Assembly (NCBI GenBank): GCA_937876385.1
Contig: CALFHQ010000233.1
Location: 1 to 9,118 of the forward strand
Length of the DNA stretch: 9,118 bases
DNA from: an uncultured Pseudomonadota bacterium
Lineage (GTDB): Bacteria; Myxococcota_A; UBA9042; CAIXZC01
Direction: 5' to 3'
The notes under the pieces: model-generated
Databases searched by the model: none
Seen by the model: only the letters and a program-made list of their open reading frames with translations
What the model was told of the DNA's origin: nothing
Part shown: positions 1 to 6,258 of the stretch, one piece after another
Position numbering within the stretch: the first letter of the stretch is position 1
How the letters are laid out: the number at the start of each line of letters is the position of its first letter
Made by a program: the position numbers and the translations under genes

Positions 1-1561
1 GCCACGCCTGACCGCGGAGGTCGAGCACCGGCTGGCGCGCCTCCGGCGCCGGCTCTACGGCGACATGGCTCGTTGGAGTGATAGCCACCCCTTCTTTGAG
101 GGTCAGTCCCAGGCGCTCGTGGAACGTCTTTACATAGTCTTCCCAGGAAGTATCTTGGCTCAAGAGATCCAGGAGGATTTGTCCCAACGGTTTTGTGTCG
201 AACAGGGGGCGCGGGAGGGCCGGTTCGTGGATGGCCCACAGCCCTTTTCGGGGGTTGGAGTCTCCCCAACTTTCGATGGTATGAGATGTTGGGAGGATCC
301 AATCGCAACGTTGTGCCAGTGGGAGGGGCAGGTCGGTGAGTGCCACCTTGTAGTCGGCTTTCTCCAGTGCGTCTCTGAGGGTGGGCAGGGTATCCAGGCT
401 GTGGATTCCTGTGAGAACGACGACTCCGATGTCTCCCTTCTCAAGACGCCCTGCGAGTTCCAGCCACTGTCCGGTGGCGCTGGTCCCAACGTTGTAGGAA
501 TGGTCGAAATCCACCCCGTGACCCATGGAGCCCCAGGCGTACTGGAGGAGAGCGGCGAGAAGTCCAGCGCTCTCCTGGCTGGCTGAGGGGAGTGTCTCAT
601 CGGCCAGCAAGAGGAGAGGGCGGCTGGCATTGCCGATTTCGTCGAGGATGGCGACGAGGGATTCCTCGGGGATTCCACAGCGAGTCGAGACATCTTCCGT
701 GGAGAAGGACTCGACGGCATCCACGATGGAGGAGGGGAGAGGCATTTTGTGTGGGGCCTGTTTCAGAAGCCAGGCAAGGAAGACGGGCTCGGACCCCACT
801 TTGATCGGGAGGCGATGAGTGGCCTTCGAGCCGCTAAGTGTGAGGTGTCCTTCAAGGTGAATCCAGGTGCGTTTTTTCAAACCGTTGGCAAACTGCCGAG
901 AGTGCTCAACGGGGGAGAGCCAGGTTCCCAGGGGGTCTCCCCCGAGGGACAGTAGGAAGTCCGCCTGGGAGATGTCGTAGTGAGGCAACTCATCCAAACC
1001 GAAGGCGGTTCGGTAGGATTCTTTGAGCCCAGCGTGGGGATACACTTCGTAGGGAGCGATGCGTTCAAGCCCTCCCCTGGCACAGTACTCCTTTGCCAGA
1101 TCGTCGAGGGCACCGGTGAGCGTTCCTGAGAGGAATACCACAGCCTTCCCTTTCCCTTTGGCTGTTGCGATGGCACCGGAGATGGAGGCAAAGGCGTCCT
1201 TCCAAGTGCTGGCAGAAAAGGAGCCGTCGGGGGCCCGATGGGAAGGCTCTTTGACTCGGTCGGGGTGGTAGAGGCGTTGGAGACTTGTCTGACCACGGAG
1301 GCAAAGCGTTCCCTGGTTGATGGGGTGGGCCGGGTTCCCTTCGAGCTTCACCGGGAGACCTTCTCTGGACCTGACGATTGCTCCGCAGTGGGCGGGGCAT
1401 TCTGTGCACACCGAGTGTGTGAATACCGGCTCCCCGGGGATCACATCGCTTTCGGGGGGAAGCTTCGATATGAGCTTCTCTGCCCCTTTCTTCGCCGTGC
1501 AAGAGTACGCTGCTGACCCGGAAAGTACGGCCATGAGGCGAATGAAGTCTCTACGATCCAT
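1..1561 (-). CDS. actB: ActB-like molybdopterin-oxidoreductase-family subunit of alternative complex III, partial (3' end outside window)
   Basis: I translated the minus strand directly: an open frame of 520 codons runs from the ATG at 1561 to the left edge with no stop. A good site (AAGGAG) lies 5 bases before the ATG, and the gene follows the pentaheme gene by 17 bases. The N-terminus has twin arginines (R3-R4 in MDRRDFIRLM), a short hydrophobic stretch and Cys21, like a Tat signal with a possible lipoprotein cysteine. Cys52, Cys55, Cys59 and Cys87 form a C-x2-C-x3-C-x27-C pattern, the [4Fe-4S] motif of the DMSO-reductase (MopB) family. Around residue 420 there is a SHTIESWGD segment and then a PLFDTKPLGQILL-type segment, both familiar from this family. 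In ACIII, ActB joins a MopB-like domain to a ferredoxin-like part with several clusters and passes electrons from quinol towards the hemes; only the MopB-like part is visible. Alternatives are a Qrc-type QrcB or another MopB catalytic subunit. Family assignment is firm; ActB is inferred from the pentaheme and oxidase neighbours. Confidence 0.8.
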   Translation of the reverse strand, partial: MDRRDFIRLMAVLSGSAAYSCTAKKGAEKLISKLPPESDVIPGEPVFTHSVCTECPAHCGAIVRSREGLPVKLEGNPAHPINQGTLCLRGQTSLQRLYHPDRVKEPSHRAPDGSFSASTWKDAFASISGAIATAKGKGKAVVFLSGTLTGALDDLAKEYCARGGLERIAPYEVYPHAGLKESYRTAFGLDELPHYDISQADFLLSLGGDPLGTWLSPVEHSRQFANGLKKRTWIHLEGHLTLSGSKATHRLPIKVGSEPVFLAWLLKQAPHKMPLPSSIVDAVESFSTEDVSTRCGIPEESLVAILDEIGNASRPLLLLADETLPSASQESAGLLAALLQYAWGSMGHGVDFDHSYNVGTSATGQWLELAGRLEKGDIGVVVLTGIHSLDTLPTLRDALEKADYKVALTDLPLPLAQRCDWILPTSHTIESWGDSNPRKGLWAIHEPALPRPLFDTKPLGQILLDLLSQDTSWEDYVKTFHERLGLTLKEGVAITPTSHVAVEPAPEARQPVLDLRGQAW

Positions 1562-1578
1562 CTCAACTCCTTGTCCTG

Positions 1579-2091
1579 CTACTTGTGGCAGGTCCAGCAC
1601 TCCTGGGGAGCGTTGTTCTTTCGGTGGCAGGAAAGGCACCAGCCCATTTCAAACGAGCGGGCTCTCCGAATTCGAGGCATCGCGCTGACGTCTGAGTGGC
1701 ATTCTTCACACTGCTTTCCTGCCTTGATGTGGCGCTTGTGGCTGAAATGTGCGTGCCACGGGAGGACGTGCACTTTGTTCCAGACAACCGGACGCCCTTC
1801 CTCGATGTATGCCTGCAGCTTCTTGATCTCGGGGTTGTCCGAGGCCATTCCTGCGTGGCATTTCGCACACACATCGAGGTTTGGAACTCCTGCGTGAATC
1901 GACTTGTCGGTGAACTTGTGGCAGTGGGTGCACGCCAAACCGTTCTGGTAGACATGTCGAACGTGGCTGTAGGCGATGGGCTGCTCGGGCGCTTGATCAT
2001 TGCATTCCCAATAGTGTCCAACGACGTAGATGCCGAGGATGACCAGAGCGAAGTAGCCGGCAATCACCGAGTAAGCGAGGGTTCGTTTCAT
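1579..2091 (-). CDS. actA: ActA-like membrane-anchored pentaheme cytochrome c
   Basis: The protein has 170 residues. An N-terminal hydrophobic helix (about residues 5-25) after K2-R3 looks like an uncleaved signal anchor, placing the rest in the periplasm. Five CxxCH heme c sites are visible: CTHCH (54-58), CAKCH (75-79), CEECH (128-132), CLSCH (152-156) and CWTCH (165-169). Additional histidines (43, 46, 66, 108, 113, 115, 118, 121) are candidate distal ligands, and the block from W104 to H121 before the third heme is typical of ActA/QrcA-type cytochromes. In ACIII the pentaheme ActA carries electrons from the iron-sulfur subunit towards the downstream cytochrome or oxidase. The start overlaps the previous stop by ATGA and has an AAGGAGGG site, so translation is probably coupled. 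The actB-like gene follows immediately. It could instead be a QrcA-like or generic NapC/c7-type cytochrome, but five hemes beside a MopB gene and a caa3 oxidase favour ActA. Confidence 0.85.
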   Translation of the reverse strand: MKRTLAYSVIAGYFALVILGIYVVGHYWECNDQAPEQPIAYSHVRHVYQNGLACTHCHKFTDKSIHAGVPNLDVCAKCHAGMASDNPEIKKLQAYIEEGRPVVWNKVHVLPWHAHFSHKRHIKAGKQCEECHSDVSAMPRIRRARSFEMGWCLSCHRKNNAPQECWTCHK

Positions 2092-3353
2092 TGTCCGCCC
2101 TCCTTGCCGTTGTCTTGCACCTGGGAGATGAGATAGGTCGCCACGGATTGAACCTCGAGTTCCGTCAGCCCTTGATTGGGCATGGGGGGGTAGTCGGGGT
2201 TGATCTTCCGGGGTTTGCGAATGAACTCCATGAGATCGTCCGGTTTATCCACATATTTGGGGATGACGTCGTTGTAGGGAGGGCCTACGAGTTTGGTATC
2301 GAACTTGTGGCAAGCGCTGCACCGTTCGGCAAAGATTTTCTTTCCCAGGGCGGGGTCGGGTTTGGCGGACTTGGCATATTCTGCTTCTCTGGCGTTGGTC
2401 CACGCCGTGTTTTCAGAGTCAACGGTGCGAGCCATCACGGTCCTTTGTTCTGCGTTGGCAGTGTTCTGGAATCTTTGTTCCAGGTTCAAGAACAGGCCGA
2501 AGACCAGGAGGGAGCACATGGCCGCCGGTATGATGAATCGCAGGTGATTGGAGAGGAGCATGGAGAGGGACATGATGGCCACGGGAAGGAGAAATGCCAC
2601 CGCTACCATGCCCACAATGAACACTTTCCACGACACGGCAAAGTGATGCGCCGTACCGAAGTCCCAAAGGAAGACCACGGGGTGGAGCAAAGCGGGGGCC
2701 AGGGTCAAGGCGAGGCCCCAGGTTTTTATCCCCGAGGTGCCGGGTTGTGTGGGGTCAAGGCGTCCTTCCGGCCAACCAAAGTAGCGAACGAGGATGGAAA
2801 CTCCGGTGAGCAGAAGCGAAAAAAGGAGGTACTGGGCGAAGTGGACCACCACTTGAATGGAGAAGGTGAAAGGGAGGAAGCGTTGGGCTCGAAATTGCCA
2901 CTGTTCGGGGACTGAAATGAGGGTCATGGTGGCCATGAAGTGGAAGGCGCTTCCCAACAAGATGAGAGTGGCCAGCGCCCCTAGAAAGCGCTTCCCGGTT
3001 CGCTGATGGAAAGCCGCTGCCAGGTAACCGAGGAGAGTGAGGACGAAGATGCGTTCCAGGAAGGGAAGGATGGGGTTTTCGGTTCCGTGGAGGTAAAGGC
3101 CGTACAGTACCGTTAGCATGGCCAGCGGCAACAGGCTGAAGACGAGCCAGAGGAAGCGCCCGGGGGCCATCAGCTCCAGGAAACGTTGAGAAACCGCCGG
3201 AGCGGGCTTTCGGGTCATGAGGGAGAGTCCAATGGACACCGTGGTGACCCCAAGGAAGAACAGGTGGAACGCCAGCATCAGGAACACCAGCGGGTCCATT
3301 AGCTGGACGATCTGTGTGTTGGGAGTCAGCGTCAGTTGATTCACAAGTCCCAT
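2088..3353 (-). CDS. Polytopic membrane protein (possibly CydA-like) fused to a C-terminal monoheme cytochrome c domain
   Basis: The protein has 421 residues and I do not recognise a named gene. About eight hydrophobic helices are visible (roughly 22-46, 66-88, 98-115, 123-147, 164-190, 211-231, 241-267, 272-290). A hydrophilic linker (about 292-335) leads to a cytochrome c domain with CSACH at 345-349 and a probable axial Met391 (PPMPNQ). Histidines lie in or near helices at 30, 89, 116, 138, 171, 224, 236, 237 and 270. Helix 1 (H30 in AFHLFFLGVTTVSIGL) and helix 5 (H171 in VVHFAQYLLF) resemble the heme b ligand helices of cytochrome bd subunit CydA by eye, but I do not see the CydA GRQPW motif and no cydB is present in the window. 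The start has an AAGGAGAG site 30 bases after ctaB, and the stop overlaps actA, so the protein is probably part of the same electron-transfer chain. Likely role: b- and c-heme electron carrier at the membrane. The cytochrome c domain is sure; the CydA link is a hypothesis. Confidence 0.75.
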   Translation of the reverse strand: MGLVNQLTLTPNTQIVQLMDPLVFLMLAFHLFFLGVTTVSIGLSLMTRKPAPAVSQRFLELMAPGRFLWLVFSLLPLAMLTVLYGLYLHGTENPILPFLERIFVLTLLGYLAAAFHQRTGKRFLGALATLILLGSAFHFMATMTLISVPEQWQFRAQRFLPFTFSIQVVVHFAQYLLFSLLLTGVSILVRYFGWPEGRLDPTQPGTSGIKTWGLALTLAPALLHPVVFLWDFGTAHHFAVSWKVFIVGMVAVAFLLPVAIMSLSMLLSNHLRFIIPAAMCSLLVFGLFLNLEQRFQNTANAEQRTVMARTVDSENTAWTNAREAEYAKSAKPDPALGKKIFAERCSACHKFDTKLVGPPYNDVIPKYVDKPDDLMEFIRKPRKINPDYPPMPNQGLTELEVQSVATYLISQVQDNGKEGGQ

Positions 3354-3383
3354 GGAGTTTCTCTCCTTCTACTTACGTTTCCC

Positions 3384-4229
3384 TCACCGCACCACGGCAT
3401 CAGCGGCCAGAAGGGCCATGGTGAAGAGGAGGAAGATATTAATGCCCACAAAGGAGCGTGTCGCTGCCAAACGGGTTCCCCGAAGCACCCCTCCGGCGCC
3501 CACTGCAATGAGGGAGGCGCTGGCCAGTGTCAAGAGCGCCACAAACTGAGGGCTTTGCACCAGCCCAAAGAGGGGAAAGAGGGTCGCACACACCGCTGTG
3601 GCCGCGGTCCATGTAAAAGCTATTCGGCTCAATCGACGGGGGCCAAAGACCTGTTCTATGCTGGGAAGGCCGGCCTCCTCGTACTCCCCCGAGCGGTGAA
3701 GGAGGAGGAGCCAGAAATGGGGCAATTGCCACACGTACAAGAAGGCCATGACGACCCAGATCGCTTCGTCCGTGAGGGCCCCACCGGAGGCCACCCAGCC
3801 CATCGCCGGGGGAAGCGCTCCGACCACGGCACCGGGGATGGTGGCGTAAGGGGAGACCCGCTTCAGGGGGGTGTAGATTCCGTTGTAGCCCACCACTGCG
3901 GCAAGCCCCAGGAAACCGGCAGTGGGAGTCGCTAGTGTGAGCAGAGAGAGCCCCGAGAGGATGCCGACGGTTGCCACCCAGAGGGCCAGGATCGGGCGCA
4001 CTCTTCCCGAGGGAAGCGGGCGTCTCCGGGTTCTCGCCATTCTCCTGTCGAGATCTCTGTCTTGGTATTCGTTGAGGGCGCAGGCCCCCGCCGAGGCCAG
4101 AAAGAGCCCGGCGAAGAGAAGAAGGAACTCTCGGTCGATGGTCTGGAGATGGAGGAGGTATCCAGAGACTCCAGAGGCCGTCGTCAGGAGGACGATGCGC
4201 ACTTTGATGAGTTCCAGAAGAGTCCTCAT
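3384..4229 (-). CDS. ctaB: Protoheme IX farnesyltransferase (heme O synthase)
   Basis: The protein has 281 residues, close to the usual length, and belongs to the UbiA prenyltransferase superfamily. It transfers a farnesyl group to heme b to make heme O, the precursor of heme A for the oxidase encoded in the same operon, and acts in the cytoplasmic membrane. The first Asp-rich motif is N53-E-Y-Q-D57-R-D-L-D61, followed by R62-RMARTRRRPLP, the NxxxDxxxD...RT..RP signature. The YTPLKR...PGAVVGALPP segment (119-141) and WQLPHFW (167-173) are also typical. Several hydrophobic helices fill the rest. The second charged motif reads GEYEEAGLP (181-189), with Glu where many CtaB proteins have Asp. The ATG begins one base after the ctaC stop, and its ribosome binding site (AAGGAG) lies inside the last ctaC codons, so translation is coupled. 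Heme A synthase, needed for the next step, is not in the window. Confidence 0.93.
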   Translation of the reverse strand: MRTLLELIKVRIVLLTTASGVSGYLLHLQTIDREFLLLFAGLFLASAGACALNEYQDRDLDRRMARTRRRPLPSGRVRPILALWVATVGILSGLSLLTLATPTAGFLGLAAVVGYNGIYTPLKRVSPYATIPGAVVGALPPAMGWVASGGALTDEAIWVVMAFLYVWQLPHFWLLLLHRSGEYEEAGLPSIEQVFGPRRLSRIAFTWTAATAVCATLFPLFGLVQSPQFVALLTLASASLIAVGAGGVLRGTRLAATRSFVGINIFLLFTMALLAADAVVR

Positions 4230-4230
4230 C

Positions 4231-5193
4231 CTACTTCAGCTCCTTGATGTAACCGATGACCAGGTCGATTTCGTCTGGCCCCATTCCCGCCGGAGGGGGC
4301 ATGAGGTTCTCGAATCCCTTCACCAGCGCCGCAGCCGGTTGGGTGATGGACTGTTTCAGGTATGCCTCGTCAGCGGTGACTGAGATTTCCTTGCCGTCCA
4401 CCATCACGGTGACTTCTTTTCCAAAGACCCCCTTAAGTGTTGGGCCGAGTTTGTTTCCGGTTCCGTCCAACGAGTGGCAGGTGACGCACCCGTACTTGTG
4501 GAGCGCGCTGAGAGCTTCGTCGGTGTCAGAGGGTGCCTGCGCTGCGGCAGCTTCTGCATCAATCCAGGCCTTAGTCTCGGGCAGTTCAGCGCTGTCTGAT
4601 TGGTACCACACGTCGAACTGTTCCTGGGGAACCACGACAACTTCAGACATCATGTAGGAGTGGCGTTCTCCACAATATTCCGCGCAAAAGATGTCAGCGG
4701 GGCCGGTGCTTTGAGGTTTGAACCACAAATAGGTGTTGCCGCCGGGAACCACGTCCTCTTTGATTCTGAAGGCGGGGATGTAGAAGCTGTGATTGACGTC
4801 CAGCGACTTGAGTTGAAGTCGCACGGGTTGATCCAGGGGTACCACGAGCCGGTCGGACTTCTTGCCGTTTGCGTACTCGAAGGACCAATCCCACATGCGT
4901 CCAATGACGGTAACTTGGAGGGCATCTTCGGGTGCGTCTCGCATCTCCCGGAAGGACTTGTATCCAGCCCAGAACATTCCCATGACGATGAGAACGGGGA
5001 TGATGGTCCAGGTGACTTCAAGGAGGATGGAGGTTCCCACCTCCTCGGCCACTGGATGTCGTTTTCTGCTGTATCGGTAGGTGAAATACAGCATGAGTCC
5101 CGTGATGATGGCCAGCAGTACGACAGAGATCCCGGTAATCAGGATCATGGTATCGTCAACAGCATCTCCGATTGTGGCGCTAGGGCCGTTCAT
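4231..5193 (-). CDS. ctaC: caa3-type cytochrome c oxidase subunit II with fused cytochrome c domain
   Basis: The protein has 320 residues. Two membrane helices (about 16-38 and 56-78, with Glu59 in LEVTWTIIPV) are followed by a periplasmic cupredoxin domain. The binuclear CuA ligands are all present: H135, C170, E172 (backbone), C174, H178 and M181 in FCAEYCGERHSYM. The aromatic W101-D-W103 patch near the electron entry site is intact. After a linker (about 198-226) comes a cytochrome c domain with CVTCH at 236-240 and a probable axial Met298 (LMPPP). The fused cytochrome defines a caa3 oxidase, which receives electrons directly from a donor complex or a small cytochrome and passes them to CuA and then heme a in CtaD. 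There is no cleavable signal peptide: helix 1 starts almost at once after a 15-residue N-terminus. The gene starts nine bases after ctaF with an AGGTGAGG site, and ctaB follows after one base. Confidence 0.97.
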   Translation of the reverse strand: MNGPSATIGDAVDDTMILITGISVVLLAIITGLMLYFTYRYSRKRHPVAEEVGTSILLEVTWTIIPVLIVMGMFWAGYKSFREMRDAPEDALQVTVIGRMWDWSFEYANGKKSDRLVVPLDQPVRLQLKSLDVNHSFYIPAFRIKEDVVPGGNTYLWFKPQSTGPADIFCAEYCGERHSYMMSEVVVVPQEQFDVWYQSDSAELPETKAWIDAEAAAAQAPSDTDEALSALHKYGCVTCHSLDGTGNKLGPTLKGVFGKEVTVMVDGKEISVTADEAYLKQSITQPAAALVKGFENLMPPPAGMGPDEIDLVIGYIKELK

Positions 5194-5202
5194 GATTCAA
5201 CC

Positions 5203-5481
5203 TCACCTGAAACTGATGTCGAAGAAGGTGAAGACCATGATCACCGTGAGGGTAACCAGGGCCACCAGGAGCATCACACGAAACATCACGTCCTCATTCT
5301 TGAGGTTCATGAAGTAGTAGACCACCAGCGAGCCCTTGATGAGGGCGATGAAGATGGCCGTTGCGATGCTGAGGGCTCCCAGGTGCATCCCCGCGATGGT
5401 GACCGTGACGCTGGTCAGGACCACCAGGGCGAGCCACACAAGGACGTAGCTTCCATAGGAGAGCGATTGTTGTTCTTTCAT
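5203..5481 (-). CDS. ctaF: Cytochrome c oxidase subunit IV (caa3 type, COX4_pro family)
   Basis: This is a small protein of 92 residues with three hydrophobic helices (about 10-31, 36-58 and 66-88). The segment around SLVVYYFMNLKNED (residues 51-64), linking helix 2 to helix 3, is characteristic of the bacterial subunit IV family (also called CtaF or CoxD). The subunit has no cofactor; it is a small accessory component that stabilises the oxidase core in the cytoplasmic membrane. Its position between subunits III and II, with 15 bases from ctaE and nine to ctaC, supports the assignment. The ribosome binding site is strong (GGGAGGAGG before ATG). Sequence conservation in this family is low, so recognition depends on length, helix pattern, the YYFM-L segment and context together. 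Confidence 0.9.
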   Translation of the reverse strand: MKEQQSLSYGSYVLVWLALVVLTSVTVTIAGMHLGALSIATAIFIALIKGSLVVYYFMNLKNEDVMFRVMLLVALVTLTVIMVFTFFDISFR

Positions 5482-5496
5482 CGGCTCCTCCTCCCG

Positions 5497-6258
5497 CTAA
5501 GTGATGAGATAGAGCAGGGGAAACAAGAAAATCCAGATGACGTCCACCAGGTGCCAGTAGAGCCCTGAGTTCTCCAGCTTGGACCATGTGTCGTCGTTGA
5601 TCTCCTCGTTGGACTTATAGACCAGGGTGACTACGGCTTCTGCTATTTCTCCTTCTCCTTCATGGGTCCAGACTGCTCCGCGCTGGTCTTCCACCAAGCT
5701 CAGCCGGTCCGACTGAAGGGGTCCCACCGTAATCGTCTTCTTGGGTTTGTGTGCCACGATCCAGAGCATCACCGAGAGAACGCCGAGGCCGATGATAACG
5801 TGCAGAGCGTGGATGCCGGTCATGGCAAAATAGAGTCCGTAAAAGAGGTTCTCACCGGGGGCTCGACGGAGGAGCTCTTTGGAGTTTGGATAGAGTCCTA
5901 TGTCGAACTTGTGGTGCCACTCAAAGTACTTGTTCACCATGAACAGGAGTCCAGCCAGGATGGTCACCGACAGCATGATGGTGCACAGCTTGCGGTTGTT
6001 TCTTCTCAAGGCAGCGATGGCCAGGACCACGGTGAGGCTGCTTGTGAGGAGAATGAGGGTATTGGCGGTTCCAACGAGGGTGTCCAGGTGGGTGGCAGCG
6101 TAGTGGAAGTCCTCTGGGAAGGTGGAGCGGTAGACCGAATAGAGCAGGAAGAGCCCTCCAAAGAGGAGAATCTCCGTGAAAAGGAAGAGCCACATTCCAA
6201 TTCGGGCGCCGGTGTGGTCCTTGTGGTGTGTGGCCGGGGAAGCGGCTTGCACGCTCAT
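5497..6258 (-). CDS. ctaE: Cytochrome c oxidase subunit III with an enlarged loop before the last helix
   Basis: The protein has 253 residues and five visible membrane helices (about 19-43, 63-84, 92-112, 138-168 and 232-252), the five-helix form common in bacterial caa3 oxidases that lacks the first two helices of the mitochondrial type. Family hallmarks are GMWLFLFTEILLFGGLF (21-37), NKYFEWHHK (109-117), the FAMTGIHALHVIIGL segment (144-158) and the C-terminal LYWHLVDVIWIFLFPLLYL segment (233-251). Subunit III is not redox-active; it stabilises subunit I and helps sustained proton uptake and oxygen delivery. The loop between the last two helices (about 170-231) is roughly 60 residues, clearly longer than usual, and rich in acidic residues (190-230). 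Translation starts by ATGA overlap with the ctaD stop and has a near-perfect site (GGAGGTGA, six bases before the ATG). Confidence 0.95.
   Translation of the reverse strand: MSVQAASPATHHKDHTGARIGMWLFLFTEILLFGGLFLLYSVYRSTFPEDFHYAATHLDTLVGTANTLILLTSSLTVVLAIAALRRNNRKLCTIMLSVTILAGLLFMVNKYFEWHHKFDIGLYPNSKELLRRAPGENLFYGLYFAMTGIHALHVIIGLGVLSVMLWIVAHKPKKTITVGPLQSDRLSLVEDQRGAVWTHEGEGEIAEAVVTLVYKSNEEINDDTWSKLENSGLYWHLVDVIWIFLFPLLYLIT

Noticed and set aside
65..586. Plus-strand open frame of 173 codons at the left edge
   Set aside because: It is antisense to the continuous actB-like frame, which has a signal, a cysteine motif and family segments.
2091..2915. Plus-strand open frame of 274 codons
   Set aside because: It is antisense to the membrane-cytochrome c gene and has no ribosome binding site or recognisable domain.
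4600..5568. Long plus-strand open frame of 322 codons
   Set aside because: It lies antisense to ctaC, ctaF and the end of ctaE, all of which have intact cofactor ligands or family signatures. Its translation is rich in His, Asp, Glu and Gly with no domain, as expected for the complement of a membrane protein gene.
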